From: Anaerolineae bacterium
GTDB taxonomy: Bacteria; Chloroflexota; Anaerolineae; Aggregatilineales; Phototrophicaceae
DNA length: 64,000 bases
Direction of reading: 5' to 3'
Assembly (NCBI GenBank): GCA_017303635.1
Contig: JAFLCG010000017.1
Location: 1 to 64,000 of the forward strand
Notes under the pieces: model-generated
Databases searched by the model: none
Seen by the model: the letters and a program-made list of their open reading frames with translations, nothing else
Told to the model about the DNA's origin: nothing
Shown: one piece after another, positions 44,337 through 52,287 of the stretch
How positions within the stretch are numbered: position 1 is the first letter of the stretch
Layout: each line of letters begins with the position of its first letter
Program-made: the position numbers and the translations under genes

Positions 44337-44358
44337 AATCCACCCATCCCCAGACCCG

Positions 44359-45510
44359 TTACGGCTTCGCCAGTGGGTCAAACAAACGTCGGTATTCTAA
44401 CAATGCGCCACGGTCGGTCATAGAGGCAATGTAATCCGCCACCACCCTCTCTACTGGTCGATCTATCAGGCGAACCTGATATTCGGGCGGCAGTTGGCGA
44501 GGTTCCTCAACATAGCTATGAAAAGATTGCTCGATAAAACGTTCGGCGCGGCGAGCCATTCGCGTCACACGGAAGTGATAATACATATTCTGAAACAGAA
44601 AGTCTTTCAGGGCGCGGTTCTTGTGAATCAGCTCAGCGCTGTGGAGCACGAGACGGCTGCTATGAGACTGAACAGCCTCCGGCGATTCAGGTTTGAGCAT
44701 CTCCAGATGAGATAAGGTTGTGTTGAGTACGTCATCAACCTCAATCCCTACGAGTTCACGGATGAGCACGTGACGGGTCACCTCATCTAGCCGCACACCT
44801 GACCAACCAGCACTCGTACAGATTTGCCGCCAGATTTCAAGTTGGTTCAATTCGACCGGGTCAAGCAAGCCAGCCGCCAAGCCATCGTCGAGATCGTGCG
44901 CGTTGTAGGCCAGTTCATCCGCCACATTGGCGATTTGCGCTTCGAGGCTTCCCTGTTTATTTGGCTCCAAATCAATGACGCCTGTCAGGTCATATTCGGT
45001 TTCATGCCGGGCTAACCCTTCCAGTGTTTCGTAGGTCAGGTTGAGGCCTGGCCAGTCCGGGTATCGCTGCTCCAGTTGGGTCACAACCCGATAACTCTGA
45101 TGATTGTGATTAAAGCCACCGCAGGAAGCCGTTAGGCGATCTAGTACTTTTTCCCCGGCATGTCCAAAGGGCGGATGACCAAGATCATGCGCCAGGCAGA
45201 TGGTTTCGACCAGATCTTCATTGACGCCGAGCGCACGCGCAAGCGTGCGCCCAATTTGGGCTACTTCCAGCGTATGAGTCAAACGGGTGCGATAATAATC
45301 CCCTTCATCGTTCACAAAAACCTGGGTCTTGTACTCCAAGCGGCGGAATGCTGCCGAATGCACGATTCGATCCCGATCGCGTTGGAAAGCGGTCCGGTAA
45401 CGTGGTTCCGGGTCAGGGTACTGACGACCCCGAGAATCTCGACTGCGGAGCGCATAGGGCTTTAGGGCATGTTCCTCGATCCCTTCGAGGTCATGGCGAG
45501 TAACGACCAT
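44359..45510 (-). CDS. dgt: dGTPase-like HD-domain deoxynucleotide triphosphohydrolase
   Basis: The ATG at 45510 (GGAG nine bases upstream) gives 383 residues; longer in-frame starts lack a ribosome-binding site. The signature is RIVHSAAFRRLEYKTQVFVN, then TRLTHTLEVAQIGRTLARAL and CLAHDLGHPPFGHAGEKVL (HD metal site), with a later NVADELAYNAHDLDDGL. It hydrolyses dNTPs to nucleosides and triphosphate in the cytoplasm. It precedes a Ser/Thr kinase gene, possibly in one transcript. Confidence 0.92.
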   Translation of the reverse strand: MVVTRHDLEGIEEHALKPYALRSRDSRGRQYPDPEPRYRTAFQRDRDRIVHSAAFRRLEYKTQVFVNDEGDYYRTRLTHTLEVAQIGRTLARALGVNEDLVETICLAHDLGHPPFGHAGEKVLDRLTASCGGFNHNHQSYRVVTQLEQRYPDWPGLNLTYETLEGLARHETEYDLTGVIDLEPNKQGSLEAQIANVADELAYNAHDLDDGLAAGLLDPVELNQLEIWRQICTSAGWSGVRLDEVTRHVLIRELVGIEVDDVLNTTLSHLEMLKPESPEAVQSHSSRLVLHSAELIHKNRALKDFLFQNMYYHFRVTRMARRAERFIEQSFHSYVEEPRQLPPEYQVRLIDRPVERVVADYIASMTDRGALLEYRRLFDPLAKP

Positions 45511-45764
45511 ACTCTTGTTCTCCGTAATTGCATTCATTGTACTGCGAATGAAGCCGATGCGCTGAAAAGCAAGCATCAGTGCAAAGACTCTTTGGTTCAA
45601 GTTGAAATTAAGATTTGGTCAGCAGCTTGCAATAAACAGGCAATCCCATGATCATTAACGACATCACGATACGGATGCATGTCACCAAATTTCATGACGA
45701 ATGGCAGCCCGACCAATCGAGGATGTTCCTGTAAAGTGATACTCAACGGGTATGAGGTGTGTGT

Positions 45765-46331
45765 ATGAATAACGTTGGGCGAAATTTGATTTTAGGTGCA
45801 TTATCCTTAGTCACGCTGGCAACCTTTGGTTTGATTGCCGGTGTGATGTTCTTGCCGAGCAGCTCCCCTGGCACAACGCTCTCCCCCGATGACATCACAG
45901 GAACTTTCTGTGCAGTCGCGACCGTACGCGGGGATGTCTATGTCATGGCTTACGACCTGTACGGTGGCACCCCCACTCCAGACCCCTATGGTGGATTTGT
46001 TGTATCTGGTGAAGCGACCAGCACACCTGCGCCTAGCGGGGACGCTGTGCGCGGCAAAACCGTGTTTGACGGCGTGGGAGCCTGCATCGCCTGTCACCAG
46101 GTCACCAGCGACCTAACGGTTGTGGGGCCATCACTCCAGGGGATTGCTAACCGCGCCACTGAACGTATACCCGGCATGACGGCCGAAGATTATCTGCGCC
46201 AGTCTATATTGGACCCGAATGTGTATCTGGTCCCTGATTTCCAACCGGGTCTGATGCCCATCACTTTCGAGCTAACCCTGTCCGAGCAGGATATTGATGA
46301 CGTAATTGCGTATATGCTCACGCTAAGATGA
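45765..46331 (+). CDS. Membrane-anchored monohaem cytochrome c
   Basis: The ATG at 45765, with GAGGTG upstream, gives 188 residues. An N-terminal membrane anchor (LILGALSLVTLATFGLIAGV) is followed by a linker with Pro/Thr. A class I cytochrome domain then has haem motif CIACH (Cys107, Cys110, His111) and a likely axial Met in PGLMPITF. The C-terminal helix YMLTLR ends the fold. It carries electrons outside the membrane. The neighbouring SCO gene, which converges on it, suggests a link to a Cu-containing terminal oxidase that is not in the window. Confidence 0.88.
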   Translation: MNNVGRNLILGALSLVTLATFGLIAGVMFLPSSSPGTTLSPDDITGTFCAVATVRGDVYVMAYDLYGGTPTPDPYGGFVVSGEATSTPAPSGDAVRGKTVFDGVGACIACHQVTSDLTVVGPSLQGIANRATERIPGMTAEDYLRQSILDPNVYLVPDFQPGLMPITFELTLSEQDIDDVIAYMLTLR

Positions 46332-46361
46332 ATGGTCGGAATAAAGCAATGCAGGATGAAG

Positions 46362-46381
46362 CGGGGCGCGAATGCGCCCCG
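46362..46381. terminator. Bidirectional hairpin between cytochrome c and SCO genes
   Basis: CGGGGCGC/GCGCCCCG with loop GAAT lies between the convergent cytochrome c and SCO genes. The T-run is short (TTCGATTCT). Confidence 0.6.
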
Positions 46382-46388
46382 TTCGATT

Positions 46389-47021
46389 CTAGGTGGTCTG
46401 TCCCAGCACAGTCAGGATGTCTGCTGCCATCAGCACTGGATCGTAATTGTAGGGATACTCTCGCACCCAACCGCCCTGAGGATCAATCAAGAATGATGAC
46501 GCAGTATGATCCACTGTGTACTTCGCCCGCAAGCCATCAGCATCCTTGATGACAAAATCGCCACCGAACTGCTGGATCACCTGATGAGCCAGTTCCTCAT
46601 CATCGGTGGTGAGGCCGAGGAAATCCGCATCAAACAATGTTAGATAGTCTCGGAGATGTTCTGGTGTATCACGCTGCCCATCCACGCTGACAAATACAAT
46701 CTGAACGCGTTCGGCATCCCCTTCCAATGCATCCTTGACCTGCCGGAAGCGCGCCAAGGTCACCGGACACACATCCGGGCAATTGGTATAGCCGAAGGCC
46801 ATCAGCACGGCTTTACCCTGCAAACTAGATAGTGTAACGGATTCTCCATCCTCACTCGTCAGGGTGAAGTCCATCGGCATGGGTGGTTGGATCACGACCA
46901 TACCATCCGCACCAGTCAAACGTTGTGGATCAGATGGCGTTGGTGTGGATGCCGCCGGGGAGCAAGCCGCTACCAGCAGTAAAAGCACGGTAAACACAAA
47001 CGGAAAGTAACGTCGACTCAT
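46389..47021 (-). CDS. SCO1/SenC family copper chaperone lipoprotein
   Basis: The ATG at 47021, with GAGG upstream, gives 210 residues. A signal sequence ending in the lipobox LVAAC (Cys20) predicts a lipoprotein. The thioredoxin-like fold carries the copper-binding CPDVC (Cys81 and Cys85) in FGYTNCPDVCPVTLARF and the distal His in VDHTASSFL. SCO proteins deliver copper to, or reduce, the CuA centre of cytochrome oxidase. It follows the hisE stop by about 97 bases on the same strand and may be transcribed separately. Confidence 0.92.
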   Translation of the reverse strand: MSRRYFPFVFTVLLLLVAACSPAASTPTPSDPQRLTGADGMVVIQPPMPMDFTLTSEDGESVTLSSLQGKAVLMAFGYTNCPDVCPVTLARFRQVKDALEGDAERVQIVFVSVDGQRDTPEHLRDYLTLFDADFLGLTTDDEELAHQVIQQFGGDFVIKDADGLRAKYTVDHTASSFLIDPQGGWVREYPYNYDPVLMAADILTVLGQTT

Positions 47022-47118
47022 AGAAATAGCCCTCAACAGTGTCGCTGCACGCAGGGTAACAGAGAGCTAAAGGCCAGATCAACGCTGTTTGTCACCCACA
47101 TGGCATGAGTTATGCACA

Positions 47119-47397
47119 TTAACGATGCCGACGTTCGAGCTCCGCCTCAACATCTACCAACGCGATGTCCAGTTGGCTCATCAACACCAGGGTGTGATAG
47201 AACAGGTCAGCCAGTTCCCCAATCTGCTCTGTACGCCCCTGCCCCAGTGCGGCGACAATCACTTCCGTCGCCTCTTCGCCCACTTTTTGGGCAATCTTAT
47301 TCGGACCTTTCTCAAAAAGCGTCGCCGTATAGCTGCCAGCGGTCGGGTTCAGTTTACGTTCCTGAATTATCGCTTCAAGACGTTGCAACATAGTCAT
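47119..47397 (-). CDS. hisE: Phosphoribosyl-ATP pyrophosphatase HisE
   Basis: The 92-residue protein has the all-alpha MazG-like fold with PTAGSYTATLFEKGPNKIAQ, KVGEEATEVIVAAL (acidic metal-binding residues) and ELADLFYHTLVLMSQ. It removes pyrophosphate from phosphoribosyl-ATP, step two of histidine synthesis. It is the last gene of the his operon and starts 3 bases after hisI; the two are not fused here. Confidence 0.95.
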   Translation of the reverse strand: MTMLQRLEAIIQERKLNPTAGSYTATLFEKGPNKIAQKVGEEATEVIVAALGQGRTEQIGELADLFYHTLVLMSQLDIALVDVEAELERRHR

Positions 47398-47400
47398 CGG

Positions 47401-47733
47401 TCAGGACTCCGAAGGAATAAAAAGCGGATCAAAGAAACAGGAGACAGACCCAGTATGGCAGGCTGGACCAGCCGGATCAACCAGTACCAGCAACGTGTCG
47501 CCGTCACAATCAGCGTAAATTGCAGTCACCCGTTGGATATTGCCACTGGTCGCACCCTTGTGCCATAGTTCCGAGCGGCTGCGGCTCCAAAAGACCGTTT
47601 CACCACGTTCCAGAGTCAAGCGGAGTGATTCGGCATTCATCCACGCCATCATCAATACCTGCTTTGTGGTGGTGTCCTGCACAATCGCCGGAATCAATCC
47701 GCGCTCGTCCCACTTCAGGCTATCGAGATTCAT
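47401..47733 (-). CDS. hisI: Phosphoribosyl-AMP cyclohydrolase HisI
   Basis: The 110-residue protein has VLMMAWMNAESLRLTLE, the core WHKGATSGNIQRV, ADCDGDTLLVLV (metal Asp/Cys) and GPACHTG (Zn-binding Cys/His). It opens the adenine ring of phosphoribosyl-AMP, step three of histidine synthesis. Its start overlaps the hisF stop by 4 bases, so translation is coupled. Confidence 0.95.
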   Translation of the reverse strand: MNLDSLKWDERGLIPAIVQDTTTKQVLMMAWMNAESLRLTLERGETVFWSRSRSELWHKGATSGNIQRVTAIYADCDGDTLLVLVDPAGPACHTGSVSCFFDPLFIPSES

Positions 47734-48503
47734 AAAGCCTCCCAGCCCGTCAGGCGCACCGGCACCTGCTTTTCGCTCAGAAAACGTTTCAGATCCCCAA
47801 CCCGGATCTCATTGAAGTGAAACAGGCTGGCTGCTAAGGCTGCATCCGCCTTGCCAATCGTCAGCGCTTCATAGAAGTGCTCCATCGTGCCCGCACCACC
47901 GGAGGCAATCACCGGAATTGAAACCGCTTCAGCCACCGCTTGAGTCAATTCCAGTTGATACCCGGCCTTGGTGCCATCCCGATCCATACTGGTTAGCAGG
48001 ATTTCTCCCGCACCGCGATCTTCTACTTCTTTCGCCCAAGCAACCGCTTCCTTATTGGTCGGCACCCGCCCACCATTGACGTGAACCACCCACTTGCCAT
48101 CCAGCCAGCGCGGATCAATCGCCACCACAATGCACTGGCTTCCAAAACCCCAGGCCCCTTGATTGATAAGATCCGGTGTCTTGACTGCTGAACTATTGAT
48201 CGACACTTTATCTGCCCCGGCCAGCAACGTAGCCCGAATATCCTCAATCGTGCGGATGCCACCCCCAACGCAAAATGGGATGAAGATGCTATCTGCCACC
48301 CGCCGCACCATATCCAGCATCGTCGCCCGCCCTTCGTGCGAAGCGTTGATGTCGAGGAAGACGAGTTCATCGGCACCCTCACGATCATAGACCGTAGCTT
48401 GCTCGACCGGATCACCGGCATCGCGCAGGTCGACGAAGTTGACCCCTTTGACCACCCGCCCCGCTTTGACATCCAGGCAAGGAATAATCCGTTTTGCCAG
48501 CAT
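47730..48503 (-). CDS. hisF: Imidazole glycerol phosphate synthase subunit HisF
   Basis: The ATG at 48503 gives 257 residues; a longer frame upstream overlaps hisA and is rejected. The (beta-alpha)8 barrel has MLAKRIIPCLDVKAGRVVKG (catalytic Asp11), FCVGGGIRTIEDIRATLLAG, LTSMDRDGTKAGY (second catalytic Asp) and IPVIASGGAGTMEHF. It joins ammonia from HisH with PRFAR to make imidazole glycerol phosphate and AICAR. The partner HisH is encoded two genes upstream. Confidence 0.97.
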   Translation of the reverse strand: MLAKRIIPCLDVKAGRVVKGVNFVDLRDAGDPVEQATVYDREGADELVFLDINASHEGRATMLDMVRRVADSIFIPFCVGGGIRTIEDIRATLLAGADKVSINSSAVKTPDLINQGAWGFGSQCIVVAIDPRWLDGKWVVHVNGGRVPTNKEAVAWAKEVEDRGAGEILLTSMDRDGTKAGYQLELTQAVAEAVSIPVIASGGAGTMEHFYEALTIGKADAALAASLFHFNEIRVGDLKRFLSEKQVPVRLTGWEAL

Positions 48504-48504
48504 A

Positions 48505-49227
48505 TTACTGTGTTCCCCCAATCGCCAGTGCCTCACGCAGTTGGACACGCCCTTCATAGAGCGCCATGCCGATGATCGCCCCGGACACAACACCCGTTGC
48601 GACCAGCCGCCTAATATCCTCAATCGACCCCACCCCACCAGAGGCGATGACCTGTAAATCCGTCTGCCGGGCAAGTTCAGCGGTGGACTCCACATTGACG
48701 CCCGTTAGCGCCCCATCCCGGCTAACATCGGTATAGAGCGCATGGCGCACGCCCCGAGCTGCCATCATCCGTCCTAGGTCCGCCGGAGTCACTTCAGAAA
48801 CACTTTGCCAACCGTGGGTCGTCACCTTGCCATCGCGGGCATCCAATCCCACGCAGATATGTTCCGCTCCCCAGCGGCCTACAGCCTCGATTACCAGCTC
48901 CGGTTGCTGAACGGCAACTGTCCCCAGCACAATACGAGCAGCGCCCTGGTCGATCGCACGCTGCATATCTTCAATCCGCCGCAAGCCACCGCCGAATTGC
49001 ACCGGCACGCCCAGCTTCGCCACTTGTTCAAGGATGAGGCCATTGGCATTCTGATCGGCAAAGGCACCATCCAGGTTGACCATATGTAACCAGGCGGCCC
49101 CTTCATCAATCCAGCGTCTGGCTGTAGAGACCGGATCATCACTAAAGACCGTCTGCCGATTCGGATCGCCTTCTTTTAAGCGGACAACTCGACCGCCCCG
49201 AAGATCAATAGCCGGGTAGATAATCAC
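48505..49227 (-). CDS. hisA: ProFAR isomerase HisA
   Basis: The 240-residue (beta-alpha)8 barrel has MIIYPAIDLRGGRVVRLKEG (catalytic Asp8), VQFGGGLRRIEDMQRAIDQG, YTDVSRDGALTG (second Asp) and VIASGGVGSIEDIRR. It is the Amadori isomerase of step four and is homologous to HisF. Its start overlaps the hisH stop by 4 bases and its stop is 1 base before hisF. Confidence 0.97.
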   Translation of the reverse strand: MIIYPAIDLRGGRVVRLKEGDPNRQTVFSDDPVSTARRWIDEGAAWLHMVNLDGAFADQNANGLILEQVAKLGVPVQFGGGLRRIEDMQRAIDQGAARIVLGTVAVQQPELVIEAVGRWGAEHICVGLDARDGKVTTHGWQSVSEVTPADLGRMMAARGVRHALYTDVSRDGALTGVNVESTAELARQTDLQVIASGGVGSIEDIRRLVATGVVSGAIIGMALYEGRVQLREALAIGGTQ

Positions 49228-49838
49228 GCTGCCCCCTTGAGGAAATTAGAAAGTATTCGCAGGCCAGTCGTCTGACTCTTTTCCGGGTGGAACTGTACCC
49301 CGGCAATATTCCCTCGCTCGACCACCGCCACCGCCGGTATACCATAGTCAACCGTCGCTACTATGTCAGATGAATCGGCCGGAACACAGTGATAACTATG
49401 TACAAAATAGGCATAGTTCTGATCAACCAACCCGTCCATCAAGGGCGATAGGCGGTGTTGGCGAAGGGTATTCCAACCCATGTGTGGAACCTTCAGCCCA
49501 AGATCTGCCGGGAACCGGGTCACTATGCCAGGAAGTAGACCCAGTCCTTCAAAATCACCCATTTCATCGCTGCGTTCAAAGAGAAACTGCATTCCCAGGC
49601 AGATACCCAGGAAAGGTATCCCGGCAAACGCTGCATCCTTGATCGGTTGGATGAGGTCACGCTGGCGAAGCTCTTCCATCCCTGCTCCGAAGGCTCCAAC
49701 TCCGGGCAAAATGATATGCGTAGCGCCTTTCAAATCACGTGGCCCCTGCGCGATCCGCATATTCTCCACGCCGAGATGGGTCAAGGCATGGAGGACGCTC
49801 CGCAAATTCCCGGCTCCATAATCAATTACTGCCAGCAT
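49224..49838 (-). CDS. hisH: Imidazole glycerol phosphate synthase glutaminase subunit HisH
   Basis: The ATG at 49838 (GGAGG upstream) gives 204 residues. An in-frame extension to 50000 would read through the attenuator and is rejected. The class I amidotransferase motifs are GICLGMQFLFE (catalytic Cys80) and GVQFHPEKSQTTG (His and Glu). It supplies ammonia to HisF. It is the first structural gene after the his leader peptide and attenuator. Confidence 0.96.
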   Translation of the reverse strand: MLAVIDYGAGNLRSVLHALTHLGVENMRIAQGPRDLKGATHIILPGVGAFGAGMEELRQRDLIQPIKDAAFAGIPFLGICLGMQFLFERSDEMGDFEGLGLLPGIVTRFPADLGLKVPHMGWNTLRQHRLSPLMDGLVDQNYAYFVHSYHCVPADSSDIVATVDYGIPAVAVVERGNIAGVQFHPEKSQTTGLRILSNFLKGAA

Positions 49839-49861
49839 ATTTACCTCCATACCATAACAAC

Positions 49862-49888
49862 AAAAAACCCCGCAGGTGCGGGGCTTTT
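49862..49888 (-). terminator. Attenuator terminator of the his operon
   Basis: On the minus strand CCCCGCA-CC-TGCGGGG (49883-49868) is followed by TTTTTTG, 24 bases before hisH. It lies between the leader peptide and hisH, as expected for a transcription attenuator. Its left arm also pairs with an upstream segment, as described under the leader peptide. Confidence 0.9.
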
Positions 49889-49914
49889 GGATAAACAGCG
49901 TTAGACGCAGCGAT

Positions 49915-49980
49915 CTAGCAGGCCAGCACCAGTGAAGGCATGAGTGAATGCAGATGATGGTGATGGCGGTGAACGAACAT
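49915..49980 (-). CDS. hisL: Histidine-operon leader peptide (21 residues, six His)
   Basis: A small frame begins with ATG at 49980 after AAGGA seven bases upstream and ends with TAG. It encodes MFVHRHHHHLHSLM and then PSLVLAC, with six His in eight positions (4-11). RNA pairing gives the classical logic. Region 1 (GCCATCACC, 49967-49959) lies inside the His codons and pairs with region 2 (GGTGCTGGC, 49930-49922) at eight of nine positions. Region 2 can instead pair with region 3 through GGTGC(T)GG with CC(C)GCACC, which breaks the terminator. A ribosome stalled at His codons would mask region 1 and turn on hisHAFIE. Confidence 0.9.
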   Translation of the reverse strand: MFVHRHHHHLHSLMPSLVLAC

Positions 49981-50007
49981 GAATAATCCTTGAAATTCAA
50001 TGGACGC

Positions 50008-50037
50008 AGTATAGCCGTACTGCCCGGCAGTTGTCAA
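50008..50037 (-). promoter_or_regulatory. his operon promoter with palindrome in the spacer
   Basis: On the minus strand TTGACA (50037-50032) and TATACT (50013-50008) are separated by 18 bases. The spacer contains the perfect 13-base palindrome ACTGCC-C-GGCAGT (50019-50031), a candidate operator. Transcription should begin near 50001, about 20 bases before the leader-peptide ATG. Confidence 0.8.
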
Positions 50038-50058
50038 CCAGTCATGAACCATTACAAT
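50031..50058 (+). promoter_or_regulatory. Divergent promoter of the SAM hydroxide adenosyltransferase gene
   Basis: TTGTCA (50031-50036) and TACAAT (50053-50058) are 16 bases apart. The -35 shares its bases with the his -35 on the other strand, so the two promoters overlap back to back. Confidence 0.5.
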
Positions 50059-50094
50059 GATGCCGTTTAGTTATACGCCACCACATGGTGATTC

Positions 50095-50934
50095 ATGGCT
50101 TCAACCATCGCTTTATTGACTGATTTTGGCACACAGGATACTTACGTCGGCGTGATGAAGGCGGTTATGCTGGGGATCAACCCAGCAGCCCAATTCATTG
50201 ACCTGACACACGAAATCCGTCCCCAGAATGTACGGCAAGCCGCGCTCGTCCTGCTGAACACATATCGCTATTGCCCACCTGGAACCGTCTTTCTGACAGT
50301 AGTCGATCCCAGTGTAGGTGGAGCGCGCAAACCGATTGCAGTTCGCGCCGGAGACTATTCCTTCGTAGCACCGGATAATGGGCTGCTCTCCTATGTGCTA
50401 GACGAACTACCAGAAAAGCATATTGTCGAACTGACCAATTCAGCTTATCGACTGCCCACAGTCAGCCACACATTTCATGGTCGTGACGTGTTCGCTCCGG
50501 CAGCGGCGCACCTAGCGGCCGGTGTGCCACTGGAGTCGCTCGGCACTATTCAAGCGAACTATGCCAAACAAATGCTGCCCATGACCAATGTGACCGAAAA
50601 AGCCATCATTGGGCAGGTCTTGTACAGCGACCACTTTGGCAATCTCATCACTAGTATTGGCACGTTCGAATGGATGGACGATGAACAGTTGCAATTGACT
50701 CCTCGGTTCAAGAAGAATCTGGCCCCGGTCATCATTCAGGCCGATCAGGTGACAATCACTGCCGGAAGTGTCATCCTCAAGGGGATCCACCGCACCTACA
50801 GCACAGGCAAACTGGGAGAACCATTGGCACTGGTCGATAGCAACGGATTTCTGGAAATTGCCATTAATCAGGGCCACGCCGCCAATCGTCTGAACCTACC
50901 TATGACCACGCAGGTCATCATCCAGATCGGATAG
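50095..50934 (+). CDS. SAM hydroxide adenosyltransferase (DUF62 family)
   Basis: The 279-residue protein has MASTIALLTDFGTQDTYVGV, FIDLTHEIRPQNVRQAALVL, VDPSVGGARKPI and FVAPDNGLLSYV. These are the conserved segments of the fluorinase-related DUF62 family, in which non-halogenating members hydrolyse S-adenosylmethionine to adenosine and methionine. GGTGA precedes the ATG. It starts 6 bases before murA and is probably co-transcribed. Its physiological role is unclear. Confidence 0.88.
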   Translation: MASTIALLTDFGTQDTYVGVMKAVMLGINPAAQFIDLTHEIRPQNVRQAALVLLNTYRYCPPGTVFLTVVDPSVGGARKPIAVRAGDYSFVAPDNGLLSYVLDELPEKHIVELTNSAYRLPTVSHTFHGRDVFAPAAAHLAAGVPLESLGTIQANYAKQMLPMTNVTEKAIIGQVLYSDHFGNLITSIGTFEWMDDEQLQLTPRFKKNLAPVIIQADQVTITAGSVILKGIHRTYSTGKLGEPLALVDSNGFLEIAINQGHAANRLNLPMTTQVIIQIG

Positions 50935-50940
50935 CATCAG

Positions 50941-52287
50941 ATGCAGCAATTTATCATTGAGGGAGGTAACCCTCTCTCTGGAACAATCAAGGCCAGTGGC
51001 AACAAAAACGCCATCCTGAAAATGCTCCCGGCCTGTCTGCTGACCAGCGAGCCAGTAATACTGCGGAATGTGCCGAATATCGGTGATGTGCGAGTCACTA
51101 TTGATATTCTCAAACAGTTGGGGGCAATCGTCGAATGGCTCGATTCCTCCAGCTTACGCGTACAGGCCAAAGACATTGGGACTACAACGGTAGACCCAAC
51201 GCTGGCACAGAAAATCCGCGCCAGTATCGTGCTCGCGGGGCCAATGCTGGCCCGCTGTGGCCGCATTGAGTTAGCCATTCCCGGCGGGGATAGCATTGGT
51301 GAACGGCGGCTGGATACCCATGTAATCGCCCTGCAACAACTTGGGGCACACATTTCCCCGATGACAAACACGCTCATCATGGAAACAGACGGATTGGTTG
51401 GCACCAACATCCTGTTGACCGAAGCCAGTGTGACCGCCACTGAAAATGCGTTGATGGCAGCCACCTTGGCTCGAGGTACAACCATCATCCGCAACTGTGC
51501 CAGTGAACCCCACATTCAGGACTTATGTGAGATGCTCAGGCGAATGGGTGCCCAGATTGAAGGTATCGGCACCAATCAACTCACCATCCACGGCGTTGAG
51601 CGATTGCAGGGTTGTGAAGCACGAGTCGGCGCGGATTACATCGAAGTTGGCAGTTTCATCGCCGCCGCCGTCATGACGGGCGGCGAACTCCTCCTGCAAG
51701 AGGCTGATCCGCACTATCTGGATATGGTAGCGCTCACCTTTGCCCGTCTAGGCGTGAAATGGGAAGTGCGGGGTCAGGATTTATTCATCCCGGCAGCACA
51801 ACCTTTAAATATCGTACCCGATTTGGGCGGGCGAATGCCGATCATCAAGGCGCAACCCTGGCCGGGTTTCCCGCCTGATCTGATGAGTATTGCGCTGGTA
51901 ATCGCTACCCAAAGTGCCGGTTCCGTGCTGTTCCACGACTGGATGTACGAAAGCCGCTTCTTCTTCACCGACAAACTCACGCGCATGGGTGCCCGTATTA
52001 CGCTATGCGATCCACATCGTGTACTAGTACAAGGGCCGGCGGCACTGCGCGGATCGAGCAATATCACCAGCCCGGACATCAGGGCAGGGATGGCGCTGCT
52101 GTTGGCGGCGCTAGCGGCTAAAGGAGAGACTCGCATCTCCAACATCCAGCAGATTGACCGTGGTTACGAGCGCGTGGATGAGCGGCTGCGCTCACTGGGC
52201 GCACGCATCGACCGGATTGACACGCCAACCACTGGACTGGAAGCCGCTATCGAAAGCGAACAAGCCCAGCCTTACAGCGAGCGATGA
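50941..52287 (+). CDS. murA: UDP-N-acetylglucosamine 1-carboxyvinyltransferase MurA, Asp-type active site
   Basis: The 448-residue EPSP-synthase-fold enzyme starts MQQFIIEGGNPLSGTIKASG, with Lys22 and Asn23 in NKNAIL. The active-site loop reads IPGGDSIGERRLDTHV, with Asp117 at the position of the E. coli nucleophilic Cys115. C-terminal repeats include TSPDIRAGMALLLAALAA and GYERVDERLRSLGA. It makes the first committed peptidoglycan precursor. The Asp form is known in mycobacteria and chlamydiae and is insensitive to fosfomycin. Its 3' end overlaps selB on the other strand by 16 bases. Confidence 0.93.
   Translation: MQQFIIEGGNPLSGTIKASGNKNAILKMLPACLLTSEPVILRNVPNIGDVRVTIDILKQLGAIVEWLDSSSLRVQAKDIGTTTVDPTLAQKIRASIVLAGPMLARCGRIELAIPGGDSIGERRLDTHVIALQQLGAHISPMTNTLIMETDGLVGTNILLTEASVTATENALMAATLARGTTIIRNCASEPHIQDLCEMLRRMGAQIEGIGTNQLTIHGVERLQGCEARVGADYIEVGSFIAAAVMTGGELLLQEADPHYLDMVALTFARLGVKWEVRGQDLFIPAAQPLNIVPDLGGRMPIIKAQPWPGFPPDLMSIALVIATQSAGSVLFHDWMYESRFFFTDKLTRMGARITLCDPHRVLVQGPAALRGSSNITSPDIRAGMALLLAALAAKGETRISNIQQIDRGYERVDERLRSLGARIDRIDTPTTGLEAAIESEQAQPYSER

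Noticed and set aside
48504..48695. Upstream extension of hisF
   Set aside because: It overlaps hisA. The HisF family starts at MLAKRIIPCLDV, which is the ATG at 48503.
49839..50000. N-terminal extension of hisH reading back to 50000
   Set aside because: This frame runs across the attenuator terminator and a different frame encodes the His-rich leader peptide. HisH similarity begins at MLAVIDYGAG with GGAGG upstream.
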